This document shows positions 1 through 7,190 of a DNA stretch of 34,314 nt, piece by piece. Numbering within the stretch: the first letter of the stretch is position 1; each line of letters starts with the position of its first letter. Source of the stretch: CAZHDB01 sp964531225 (GTDB taxonomy: Archaea; Thermoproteota; Thermoprotei_A; Sulfolobales; Desulfurococcaceae); the NCBI GenBank assembly GCA_964531225.1, contig CAZHDB010000013.1, positions 1 to 34,314 on the forward strand, given 5' to 3'. The notes beneath the pieces are model-generated. The model was not told the origin of the DNA, did no database searches, and worked only from the letters and a program-made list of their open reading frames with translations. Position numbers and translations under genes: made by a program.

Positions 1-696
1 ATTCCTCTAATTGGTGAAAAATTTCCTGAAATAACTGTTCATACAAGCCATGGTAACAAGAAATTGCCTAATGACTATGCAGGTAAATGGTTTGTATTAT
101 TTAGTCATCCCGGCGATTTTACACCAGTATGTACTACCGAATTTGTAGCTTTTGCGAAGAGATATGAAGATTTTAAGAAACTTAATACTGAACTTATAGG
201 TCTTAGTGTAGACAACACGTTTAGCCACATAAAATGGATTGAATGGATTAAAGAGAAGCTCGGTGTTGAAATACCGTTTCCAATAATTGCTGATCCTCAG
301 GGTAATGTTGCTAGAAAACTTGGTATGCTACATGCAGAATCAGGTGTAGTTACTGTTCGAGCCGTATTTGTAGTAGATGATAAAGGGGTTATACGAACTA
401 TTCTTTATTACCCATTAAACATGGGTAGATTAATAGATGAAATATTAAGGATCGTTAAGGGATTACAATTAGTTGATAAATATGGGAGAGCATTACCAGC
501 TAATTGGCCCAATAACGAATTAATAGGTGATGCTATAATAGTGCCACCTGCATCAACTGTGCAAGAGGCTGAAGATAGATTAAAGAAGTACAAGTGTTTT
601 GACTGGTGGTTCTGTTACGAGGAAGGTAAAGTTCCTAAAGAAGAAGTAGATCTTGTAAGAAGTTTTCTTGAAAGAGCTTCCAAACCATGGAAATAG
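1..696 (+). CDS. Peroxiredoxin (Prx6/AhpC-type), 5'-truncated by window
   Basis: Thiol peroxidase that reduces H2O2 and organic peroxides in the cytoplasm. The frame is open from base 1, so the true start lies outside the window; the first visible residues (IPLIGEKFPEITV) are the usual family N-terminus, so only a few residues are missing. The peroxidatic cysteine is in the motif PGDFTPVCTTEF. Two more cysteines lie near the C-terminus (KCFDWWFC), the arrangement known from the Aeropyrum pernix thioredoxin peroxidase, where a C-terminal Cys resolves the sulfenic acid. The length (over 230 aa) fits the archaeal long form. It heads a stretch of oxidative-stress genes (flavodiiron protein, ferritin-like/VIT, superoxide reductase). 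Family assignment is firm; the electron donor is not visible here. Confidence 0.95.
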   Translation: MPLIGEKFPEITVHTSHGNKKLPNDYAGKWFVLFSHPGDFTPVCTTEFVAFAKRYEDFKKLNTELIGLSVDNTFSHIKWIEWIKEKLGVEIPFPIIADPQGNVARKLGMLHAESGVVTVRAVFVVDDKGVIRTILYYPLNMGRLIDEILRIVKGLQLVDKYGRALPANWPNNELIGDAIIVPPASTVQEAEDRLKKYKCFDWWFCYEEGKVPKEEVDLVRSFLERASKPWK

Positions 697-707
697 AATT
701 ATGAGAA

Positions 708-716
708 TTTAAAACT
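708..716 (+). promoter_or_regulatory. Putative TATA box of flavodiiron gene
   Basis: The TTTAAAACT stretch in the short gap after the peroxiredoxin is the best archaeal TATA-like element upstream of the gene starting at 779. A start site about 25 bases downstream would give a leader of about 40 bases that includes the AGGTGA ribosome binding site at 768-773. Judged by eye only in an AT-rich genome. Confidence 0.35.
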
Positions 717-778
717 ATTTTTATTTTCATCTCTAAAGATAATTGTGGTACTTACACGTATCATGTTAGGTGACCTAA

Positions 779-1990
779 ATGGTTAGGATACATGTTGATA
801 AGATAGTTGAGAATGTATATGTATTGAGACTTGACGATGATCAAATAAAGTATTTTGAGGCTCTATGGAGTATTCCTGAAGGTGTTACATATAATTCCTA
901 CCTAATGATCGTAGATGATAATGTAATATTATTTGATACTTGGAAGCATAGGTATTCTCAATTATTTATGGATACATTAAAAGAAATAATTGATCCACAG
1001 GACATAGACTATATAGTAGTACATCATATGGAACCTGACCATAGTGGTTCTTTACCCGAACTATTAAGATACGCTAAGAATGCTACAGTAATAGGGCATC
1101 CGCTAACAAGATCCATGATATCATCATTTTACGGTGTGGCTCCTAAATTTAAACATGTAAGAGATGGTGATGAGTTTGTATTTAGGGATAATATAAAGTT
1201 AAAGTTCATACATACACCATGGCTTCATTGGCCAGAAACAATTATGACGTATACAAGCTATAAGGGCATATTATTTAGTTGTGATGCATTTGGAGGCTTC
1301 TCCATACCTCCTTCACTATATGATGATGAAGAGGGCCTTATAGAAAAATATATAAGATATGTTCGAAAATACTTTGTCTCAATTATTGGAAAATATAGAA
1401 AATTTGTTATTAAAAATATTGAGAAGATAAATAGCCTGTCATTAGATATAAAAATTATAGCGCCTGCACATGGAATAATATGGAAAAACGATCCTATGAG
1501 AATAGTTAAATTATATCATTCTCTTGCCCAAGGTCTTCAGTCTAGAGGAAAAGTAGTAATTCTATATAGTTCGATGTATGGATTTGTTGAAAAAGCTATA
1601 AACATAGTCATTGATGAACTTGTGAAGAATAATATTAATCCAATAGTGTTTAAGGTGACTGACACATTCAGAGATGATATATCTGATATACTTGGTGAAA
1701 TAGGTGATTCTTCCGCATTAGTTATTGGCACGGCAACATACGAGTCAAATATCTTTCCATTAATGAAGTACTATGTCGATTTAATTATAGAGAAAGCGAA
1801 TAGAGGCATTCCCGTCCTAGTTATATCTTCGTATGGGTGGGGAGGTGTAGCAGGAAAGCTCTTAGGTAAGGAATTGGCTTCAAAAGGCGCTAATGTAGTT
1901 AGGGTAGTGGAGTTTAAGGGTTTGATCGATACTGAGACAATACAGAAATTACGTAATGCAGTTAATGAATTAATTAGTACTATGAAGTAA
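779..1990 (+). CDS. Flavodiiron protein (A-type flavoprotein, FprA family)
   Basis: Cytoplasmic flavodiiron protein that reduces O2 to water and/or NO to N2O, a detoxification enzyme of anaerobes. Residues 1-255 form the metallo-beta-lactamase-like diiron domain with HHMEPDH at 82-88 (ligands H83, E85, D87, H88), H150 in WLHWPE, D169 in FSCDAFG and the distal His in APAHGIIW. Residues about 258-400 form the flavodoxin (FMN) domain, beginning VVILYSSMYGFVEKA, with the later SYGWGG loop. All diiron ligands are present and the length (403 aa) is normal. There is no C-terminal rubredoxin domain, so reduction needs a separate donor. ATG at 779 is preceded by AGGTGA five bases upstream. It lies between a peroxiredoxin and a ferritin-like iron transporter. 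Confidence 0.93.
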   Translation: MVRIHVDKIVENVYVLRLDDDQIKYFEALWSIPEGVTYNSYLMIVDDNVILFDTWKHRYSQLFMDTLKEIIDPQDIDYIVVHHMEPDHSGSLPELLRYAKNATVIGHPLTRSMISSFYGVAPKFKHVRDGDEFVFRDNIKLKFIHTPWLHWPETIMTYTSYKGILFSCDAFGGFSIPPSLYDDEEGLIEKYIRYVRKYFVSIIGKYRKFVIKNIEKINSLSLDIKIIAPAHGIIWKNDPMRIVKLYHSLAQGLQSRGKVVILYSSMYGFVEKAINIVIDELVKNNINPIVFKVTDTFRDDISDILGEIGDSSALVIGTATYESNIFPLMKYYVDLIIEKANRGIPVLVISSYGWGGVAGKLLGKELASKGANVVRVVEFKGLIDTETIQKLRNAVNELISTMK

Positions 1991-2035
1991 TAGGATAGTA
2001 ACCATATTTTAGTTGTAGCATCAAGGGTGTACATA

Positions 2036-2671
2036 TTGAATATCATAAAGATAGCAACGCTCTCTTTAAAGGACGAATTAGAAGCTTCTATAATATATAA
2101 TAGATTAGCTAGAATGTACATGCATAAGCCCATTTCTAAGAAACTTATTAAAATAGCGGAAATGGAAAAACGGCATGTAAGATTTTGGGAGGATTTTCTT
2201 AGGCGCCGAGGCTATGATCCCTCTAGGATAAAGCCTAATCGTTTTAAAATAATGATCTATACGTTCATATTCAAGATCATAGGTTTAGGTCTTACATTAA
2301 AACTTTTAGAAGCAAGTGAATCTGGTGCTATTGAAGTATATACGAAGCTTTTGGAAAGCAAGGATCTAAGCAGTGATGAGAGAAAGGAGCTTTATAATAT
2401 ATTAGAGGATGAGTTGGTTCATGAAGATGAATTTATTGATGAGGGATCTAAGTTTAAAGATTTCATGAACCATGTTAGAGAAGCTGTTCTTGGTATGAGT
2501 GATGGACTTGTAGAAGTATTATCTGTATCTGCTGGTTTGGCAGGAGCCTATGGTAATCCACTTAATGTAGCGCTTGGGGGCCTTATAGTAGGTATTGCTG
2601 GTGCTTTATCGATGGGTATAGGATCATTTACTAGCGTTAGGGCACAGAAACAGGTAAGACTAGGTGTTTAA
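2036..2671 (+). CDS. Ferritin-like/VIT1 iron transporter, N-terminal part of a frameshifted gene
   Basis: N-terminal part of a membrane protein joining a rubrerythrin-like diiron domain to a VIT1/CCC1 iron/manganese transporter. Residues about 8-130 are ferritin-like, with ExxH motifs in EMEKRH and EDELVHE plus further helix glutamates. Then follow the VIT1 signature (VLGMSDGLVEVLSVSAGLAG) and the first two membrane helices (GNPLNVALGGLIVGIAGALS). The frame stops at TAA 2669-2671, in the loop after transmembrane segment 2, while the rest of the family sequence continues in the -1 frame (next entry). TTG 2036 is preferred over GTG 2027 because GGGTG at 2025-2029 lies six bases before it. Fe2+ export or sequestration is the known family role. 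As it stands, a product ending here would lack three membrane helices. Confidence 0.85.
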   Translation: MNIIKIATLSLKDELEASIIYNRLARMYMHKPISKKLIKIAEMEKRHVRFWEDFLRRRGYDPSRIKPNRFKIMIYTFIFKIIGLGLTLKLLEASESGAIEVYTKLLESKDLSSDERKELYNILEDELVHEDEFIDEGSKFKDFMNHVREAVLGMSDGLVEVLSVSAGLAGAYGNPLNVALGGLIVGIAGALSMGIGSFTSVRAQKQVRLGV

Positions 2672-2733
2672 CAAGGATTTTTCTTGCATCTCGCTACATT
2701 CCAAGGCTTTTTAGAGACAGAGTATTAAATTAT

Positions 2734-3144
2734 ATGAAAAGAAAGGGTTTTAGCGATAAAACTTCGGAAAATATAGCAGGTGAAGCTCTTAGGAATAGGG
2801 AATTACTTGGAAAAATTATTGCTGAAGAGGAGTATGGGTTAAGAGAGGAGGTTCTTGAGAACCCTGCAAAAGCTGGCTTATATACTGGTACATTCTATAT
2901 TATTGGTGCTCTTGTTCCATTAATACCTTATTTCTTAATGATACCGGTTCAGCTATCAATACCCTTATCATTTATTTTAGCAGCTATTATGCTTGGAATA
3001 ACAGGCTTCTTGATTGCAGTGTCAGCTGGATTGAGTATTAAATGGAAAATGCTGGAGTTAATATGTGCCGGACTAGGATCGGCTATATTGACGTATGGTA
3101 TAGGTAGATTAGCATCTATGTTGCTTGGTATAGAAGTTGAATAG
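2734..3144 (+). CDS. VIT1/CCC1 transporter, C-terminal part of the same frameshifted gene
   Basis: Carries the cytosolic linker and last three transmembrane helices of the VIT1/CCC1 family: RNRELLGKIIAEEEYGL, then hydrophobic segments around residues 50-70, 75-100 and 108-130. The first ATG in this frame is 2734, but the frame is open and family-like back to 2668, coding LTRIFLASRYIPRLF just after the stop of the upstream part. ATG 2734 has no ribosome binding site. Adding one T to the TTT at 2667-2669 would join both parts into about 369 aa, a normal length for the fusion family. I read the two as one gene broken by a single-base deletion, or by a sequencing error in the T run. Independent translation of a three-helix fragment is unlikely. 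Confidence 0.8.
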   Translation: MKRKGFSDKTSENIAGEALRNRELLGKIIAEEEYGLREEVLENPAKAGLYTGTFYIIGALVPLIPYFLMIPVQLSIPLSFILAAIMLGITGFLIAVSAGLSIKWKMLELICAGLGSAILTYGIGRLASMLLGIEVE

Positions 3145-3158
3145 ATTATGTAAACACG

Positions 3159-3590
3159 CTATTCTTTTATAATGTCAAGTATTATTGCTGGGCAAACCCG
3201 TTTTACACCGTCTATTTTAGCTATCTCTCCATGTATCTTTGCTATGTCATCACTATCTTTGGCCCATATAGTAGCTATTATATCATGATCCCCCGATGCT
3301 ATAGCTAAATACTTTACATAGTCTTTTTCCTTTAAGATATTAAGTATATTAAATACATATTCAGGCTCTACATCAATTCCCGTTATTGATATAGCTTTAT
3401 ATCCTATTTTTTTAGGATCAATTAAAACAGTGTACTTTCTAATCACGCCCATCTGTTCAAGTCTTTTAATTCTCTTAATAACAGCGACATCGCTTATACC
3501 TATGGCCTTAGCGATCTCGCTATACGTAATTCTTCCATTTTCTAATAACATACTTATTATTTTCATATCTTTTTCATCAATTATGGCCAA
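3159..3590 (-). CDS. Lrp/AsnC-family transcriptional regulator
   Basis: DNA-binding regulator with an N-terminal winged helix-turn-helix (RITYSEIAKAIGISD, then AVIKRIKRLEQMGVI) and a C-terminal RAM/AsnC ligand-binding, oligomerisation domain (IAIASGDHDIIATIWAKD region). It is about 143 aa, normal for the family. The frame can be opened further upstream, but TTG 3590 has GGGTGG five bases before it and gives MAIIDEKDMKIIS, the usual Lrp beginning. The start overlaps the end of the upstream CxxC gene by 14 bases, so the two are probably co-transcribed with superoxide reductase. Inference: it may autoregulate the superoxide reductase operon or sense a metabolite linked to redox state. The ligand is unknown. 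It ends convergently 14 bases from the VIT1 gene. Confidence 0.88.
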   Translation of the reverse strand: MAIIDEKDMKIISMLLENGRITYSEIAKAIGISDVAVIKRIKRLEQMGVIRKYTVLIDPKKIGYKAISITGIDVEPEYVFNILNILKEKDYVKYLAIASGDHDIIATIWAKDSDDIAKIHGEIAKIDGVKRVCPAIILDIIKE

Positions 3591-3924
3591 TACTACCACC
3601 CTTATACGAGTTACCATGTATATTCTTGATCTTAAAAATTCCAATCCTGTAATAATCATTATTTGTAGGAGACTCTATATATTCTATTAGCTTAGCATTT
3701 AAGCCGTGTTCCATGAGAATATACACGAGATCCTCTATCCAGTCTATGACTCCGCATGTATTGCAAAATGTTCCTTCAAATTTGACCACGATTTCATCTT
3801 CTTTTATGTCTATAAGTTTTGCGAATGCCTCAGGGAATCTATACTTGTTATAAGCCTCAATAGCTTTAATAGTGTTCATTTTTAATCGGTGTCTATTCGT
3901 CTTTACAGCCGATTTATTATTCAT
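3577..3924 (-). CDS. Small CxxC protein with beta-alpha-beta pattern, unknown function
   Basis: A 115-aa protein I cannot assign to a named family. Its core (IVVKFEGTFCNTCG, then IDWIEDLVYILMEHG and LNAKLIEYIE) reads as beta strand, CxxC at the start of a helix, then beta strand, the order found at a thioredoxin/glutaredoxin active site. There is no cis-proline motif that I can place, so the fold is an inference. No signal peptide or membrane segment is visible. ATG 3924 lies 19 bases after the superoxide reductase gene and its end overlaps the Lrp-type regulator, so the three form an operon. A redox partner or metal-handling role alongside superoxide reductase is a reasonable guess. ATG 3879 is an alternative start but has no ribosome binding site. 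Confidence 0.7.
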   Translation of the reverse strand: MNNKSAVKTNRHRLKMNTIKAIEAYNKYRFPEAFAKLIDIKEDEIVVKFEGTFCNTCGVIDWIEDLVYILMEHGLNAKLIEYIESPTNNDYYRIGIFKIKNIHGNSYKGGSIGHN

Positions 3925-3943
3925 TATCTAAACCCTTCAATAC

Positions 3944-4321
3944 CTAGGCAATAACATTTATTTCCTTTCTCGCTTCCCATAGGCCATGTAGATTGCAATA
4001 ACTTAGTGCATAAAGTATTCCTTTTTTCTTAAGTGTTAAAGTAATCTCTATATCCGGCTCCATATAGACAGGCGTTAATTCAAAGCTGCCAATCAATATT
4101 GGATTAAACGGTCTACCTTCCTCATACAAGTATAACTCGATCTTTCTAATGGAATGTTCAGGCTTATTTGGATGAGGACCTACCTTTATTCTAACTTTAA
4201 AGCTTTCACCAGCTTTCACAGCATCTGGTGCATCGATTTTAGGAGTATGTGACTCAACTTTTGATATAGCTTCTCCTTTCGCGGTTTCAAGGGTATAGAT
4301 TAGATCTTTAAAAGCTTTCAT
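3944..4321 (-). CDS. Superoxide reductase (neelaredoxin type, 1Fe-SOR)
   Basis: Reduces superoxide to H2O2 without releasing O2, using a single Fe centre with four His and one Cys. The ligands are recognisable: H25 in ESHTPKI, H50 and H56 in VGPHPNKPEHSIRKIELY, and C109 and H112 in SYCNLHGLW. Length (125 aa) and absence of an N-terminal desulforedoxin domain place it in the neelaredoxin class of Pyrococcus SOR. The usual Glu-Lys before the first His (GEKHVP in Pyrococcus) is Glu23-Ser24 here, so the lysine thought to steer superoxide is missing; from memory, Ignicoccus hospitalis SOR also lacks it. ATG 4321 has a GGTGAG ribosome binding site. First gene of a minus-strand operon with the CxxC protein and the Lrp regulator. 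Confidence 0.93.
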   Translation of the reverse strand: MKAFKDLIYTLETAKGEAISKVESHTPKIDAPDAVKAGESFKVRIKVGPHPNKPEHSIRKIELYLYEEGRPFNPILIGSFELTPVYMEPDIEITLTLKKKGILYALSYCNLHGLWEARKEINVIA

Positions 4322-4346
4322 ATTCTCACCAATCTAAACTTATGTA

Positions 4347-4383
4347 AAACTTACTTATAAGTTTAATGTATTTAATATATTAG
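4347..4383 (-). promoter_or_regulatory. Superoxide reductase promoter with inverted repeat
   Basis: On the minus strand, a TATA-like ATATATTAAA (about 4371-4380) is followed by an inverted repeat at 4347-4364: arms AAACTTA and TAAGTTT around a 4-base spacer. With a start site about 25 bases after the TATA box, the repeat would lie across or just upstream of the transcription start. This is a typical place for an archaeal operator, and an Lrp-type regulator is encoded two genes downstream. The pattern is seen; the regulatory role is inferred. Confidence 0.45.
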
Positions 4384-4397
4384 TTAGAAAAACTAAC
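4383..4397 (-). terminator. Possible terminator hairpin after RNA-ligase-like gene
   Basis: GTTAG and CTAAC form a 5-bp stem around an A5 loop (T5 on the minus strand), 13 bases after the stop of the gene ending at 4411. The stem is short and the T run is in the loop rather than after it, so the call is weak. Confidence 0.25.
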
Positions 4398-4410
4398 CAG
4401 CTTATTGATG

Positions 4411-5739
4411 CTATTCAGAAAGTAGCTTTAATAATTTACTTATATTTTCTTTAGCTTCATAAATAGTTTCTCCAGCAAGCAGTGCAACTAGCTTCCTAAC
4501 AAATCTAGTTATGTCGCCTCTTCTTCGGGCTCTTTTTATTTCACCTTTTAATTGATGCTCTAAATTGAATGCTTTTAGTGCTTTAATAATTTGATCACTA
4601 TCTATTATTCTTCTTATCTTATTTTCTAATTCACTATATAGCCTTACTAATTCCATGCCAACATTTCTTATATATGCATAATCAACTAGTAAATTAACAG
4701 CATATTCGCCATAACCGTATGATGTAAGTATAAGCAATGATTTTGGATCAGATGAATATTTTACTCTCATAGCTTCAGGATATATCTTAGACTTTACTTC
4801 TAAAGTATAGGGTCTAAAAACATCGGTATCCCTATACCTTAACATAGTACTCCTATATTCAAGATCAAGTCTACACTCATCTATAAAGGATTGAAGCTTT
4901 TCCTTATTATCTAGCTTTAATTCAATTATTGGGACGTGTGTCCATTTTATCAATTCTGAACTCTCCTTAACAGTTAATAACTCTCCGTTAGGTTTCCGTG
5001 CATTGAGTAATATGAGCTCAGCATCGTCCATGCCATACAGCTCTATATTTGGCTTTAGTATTGCTGGTTCAGATATCTTTAAAATAAATGTAAAAGTCCA
5101 GTTAACATAACCTTTAAGTTCTTTATAAAGCCCATATCTTTCTGCAATTTCGTCTGCAAGTCTAACATAGGGATTGATAATTTCTTCGATATCAGCTACT
5201 TCAATTCTGTTCCCCCAATAGACCATATTATGGAGTATGTATCTGGTTGCCGGGATCCATCTCTTAATTATTGGATTATAATAAAATGTTATCGGATATC
5301 CATCTACACGTTTCGTGATCTCAATTATAGGAGTCGTCTCTGGATCAAGTATCTTAACATGATGGCCTTCAATATCATGTGTTCTATGGCTAGGATATGC
5401 TATGGTCTTAACTCTTCCATTATGGTCTATGAACAGTATTGTACCTACAGCATCAATACTTACTGGAAAATACCTTATATAGGCTCTAGGATTCCAGCTG
5501 TAAATACATAATTCCCCATTCTCTGTTATAATACAGTTTTTCTGTACAAACCTAGTAAATACGTCAAGGTACCTGCCTTCAAAAACTTCTATCTTCTTAG
5601 TGGGCTGGCCTAAATATTTACTGATTGTCTTAATTTCTTCTAGAGATGGTTCATAACCTTTATCAATAGCTATTTTTAAGGTTTCGACCATACAAATGCT
5701 ATTACCCTTGCAGTCCTCATAAGGATCTGTAGGATTCAT
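4411..5739 (-). CDS. RNA-ligase-like nucleotidyltransferase homologue, catalytic Lys displaced
   Basis: A 442-aa protein that by motif reading resembles the T4 RNA ligase 1/archaeal RNA ligase branch of covalent nucleotidyltransferases. Residues 96-125 (DAVGTILFIDHNGRVKTIAY, then HRTHDIEG) look like the strand region before motif I. Residues 140-166 (EITKRVDGYPITFYY, then WIPATRY) match motif I and its follow-up. Residues 213-249 (NWTFTFILKISEP, then ELILLNARKPNGE) resemble motif III. Residues 312-328 (KSKIYPEAMRVKY) may be motif V. In a working enzyme, motif I is KxDG with Lys two residues before Asp; here that place is Arg144 with Lys one residue earlier. A clear EGxV motif IV is not seen. 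It may be inactive or use a shifted residue. No operon partner is evident. It could instead be an unrelated crenarchaeal family. Confidence 0.45.
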   Translation of the reverse strand: MNPTDPYEDCKGNSICMVETLKIAIDKGYEPSLEEIKTISKYLGQPTKKIEVFEGRYLDVFTRFVQKNCIITENGELCIYSWNPRAYIRYFPVSIDAVGTILFIDHNGRVKTIAYPSHRTHDIEGHHVKILDPETTPIIEITKRVDGYPITFYYNPIIKRWIPATRYILHNMVYWGNRIEVADIEEIINPYVRLADEIAERYGLYKELKGYVNWTFTFILKISEPAILKPNIELYGMDDAELILLNARKPNGELLTVKESSELIKWTHVPIIELKLDNKEKLQSFIDECRLDLEYRSTMLRYRDTDVFRPYTLEVKSKIYPEAMRVKYSSDPKSLLILTSYGYGEYAVNLLVDYAYIRNVGMELVRLYSELENKIRRIIDSDQIIKALKAFNLEHQLKGEIKRARRRGDITRFVRKLVALLAGETIYEAKENISKLLKLLSE

Positions 5740-5911
5740 TTTTGGTTCTACCAGGTATTTTAATATTTACTATGTGGGAATAAAATTAAGCTACTTATGA
5801 ACGGTAAGGATATAGCTTTTCTTGCATACATATTACTCTAGTGAAGGATCCCAACGTGGACTTATTCCATGATGAGATCGGCCTCTACGGATTATATGGG
5901 TGCATTGATTA

Positions 5912-6622
5912 TTGGTTGAAGTCTATGTTGGTACTAGTGGTTGGAGTTATGATTGGAACCCGGATGGTTTTAAATGGTATGCTGAGAGATCAGGGTTAAA
6001 TGCTGTTGAACTTAACTCTAGTTTCTATAGACTACCATACAAGTCTATGGCTCTTGGATGGAGCCGTTTATCTCAGAATATTAGATGGGCTATTAAAGTC
6101 CATCGCATGATTACCCACGTCTATAGGTTAAAGCCTCCTAAATCTATTGAATGGCTGGGCTACCTAATGTCTAGAGTGTCACCGCTTGAGGAGAAGGGCT
6201 TAATTGATTTCTACCTATTCCAGTTACCACCGAGTTTTGCAGCGTCTAAGACTAATTGGGAACGTATAGAATATATTGCTTCTAAAACAGAACTTGGATC
6301 TAGAATGGCTATTGAATGGAGACATACCAGCTGGCTTAATTATGAGTGGGTCGATCGATCTAAGGAGCTGGGCATTACGGTAGTCTCTATTGATTCTCCC
6401 GACTTCATATTTTATGCTCGTTCATCTCCCTACGTATATATTCGTATGCATGGACGAAGTTTTTGGTACGCTCATTACTACACCGATGAAGAGTTGTTAG
6501 AGGTTGCTAAAAAAGCAATTGACTTAAACGGTGATAGGATATATGTGTTCTTTAATAACGATCATGATATGCTTGAAAATGCTAGGAGAATGTATGCTAT
6601 ACTCTTAAAGATCATCTCATAA
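5912..6622 (+). CDS. DUF72 (YecE-like) TIM-barrel protein
   Basis: Member of the DUF72/YecE family, whose reaction is not established. The hallmarks are present: the N-terminal VYVGTSGWSYDW, NAVELNSSFYRLP, WAIKVHRMITH, the IEWRHTSW motif, VSIDSP, YIRMHGRS and the C-terminal YVFFNNDHD. The length (236 aa) is normal. The protein is cytosolic by appearance, with no signal peptide or membrane helix. TTG 5912 gives MVEVYVGTSGW, the usual family start, with GGGTG nine bases upstream. It stands alone between a minus-strand gene and the ribosomal superoperon, so the context gives no hint of function. Confidence 0.9.
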   Translation: MVEVYVGTSGWSYDWNPDGFKWYAERSGLNAVELNSSFYRLPYKSMALGWSRLSQNIRWAIKVHRMITHVYRLKPPKSIEWLGYLMSRVSPLEEKGLIDFYLFQLPPSFAASKTNWERIEYIASKTELGSRMAIEWRHTSWLNYEWVDRSKELGITVVSIDSPDFIFYARSSPYVYIRMHGRSFWYAHYYTDEELLEVAKKAIDLNGDRIYVFFNNDHDMLENARRMYAILLKIIS

Positions 6623-6731
6623 AAACTTATACTGTATAGGAAAATCCTTAAAACTAGTTTTAGTATAGGTTTTTTAGGTGCTTTAGAGTAGGGGAATAGT
6701 TAAAAATAGATAGTTAGGTGAGGACAAGAGT

Positions 6732-7184
6732 TTGAGTGAAGAAGCATTTAAGTATATAGTACGTATTGCAGGAACAGATGTAGATGGTAGCCTTAAGACT
6801 GCTTGGGGTCTTGCAGAAATAAAAGGTATTGGCGTTAATCTAGCGTATGCATTATGCCGTACATTAGGCATTGATCCCGAGAAAAGAATAGGCTTCTTAA
6901 CAGATACTGAGGTTAAAAAGATAGAGGAGGCATTAAAGGATTTATCCGCTTATGGTATTCCAGAATGGCTTCTTAATCGTAGGAAGGATTATGCTAGTGG
7001 GAAAAACATGCACTTGATTGGTGCTGAATTAATATTTTATGTAAAACAGGATATTGAAAGGGAAAAGAGGATTAAGAGCTACCGTGGTATAAGGCATGCA
7101 CTTGGTCTAAAAGTACGCGGACAGAGAACACGTACAACAGGCCGTCTAGGCATAACTGTTGGTGTAAGGAAGAAGAGGAGGTAA
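6732..7184 (+). CDS. rps13: Small ribosomal subunit protein uS13
   Basis: Head-domain protein of the 30S subunit that contacts the P-site tRNA and the intersubunit bridge. Archaeal form of 150 aa: N-terminal FKYIVRIAGTDVDGS, helix-two-turn-helix AEIKGIGVNLAYALC, and basic C-terminal tail (RHALGLKVRGQRTRTTGR, then GVRKKRR). TTG 6732 is used, with TAGGTGAGG at 6714-6722 as ribosome binding site. It is the first gene of a plus-strand superoperon that follows the classic archaeal order uS13-uS4-uS11-RpoD-eL18-uL13-uS9-RpoN. The preceding 109 bases contain the 12-base palindrome AAAACTAGTTTT (6650-6661) and several AT-rich TATA candidates; I could not choose between them. Confidence 0.97.
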   Translation: MSEEAFKYIVRIAGTDVDGSLKTAWGLAEIKGIGVNLAYALCRTLGIDPEKRIGFLTDTEVKKIEEALKDLSAYGIPEWLLNRRKDYASGKNMHLIGAELIFYVKQDIEREKRIKSYRGIRHALGLKVRGQRTRTTGRLGITVGVRKKRR

Positions 7185-7190
7185 TAAGTT

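Noticed and set aside
2660..2675. Classical -1 programmed frameshift site at the VIT1 break
   Set aside because: The sequence GTGTTTAAC does not give an XXXYYYZ heptamer in the required frame, so a deletion or sequencing error is simpler.
5860..5930. ATGATGA at 5869-5875 as the C box of a C/D guide RNA
   Set aside because: No CTGA D box or internal C'/D' pair at suitable distance.
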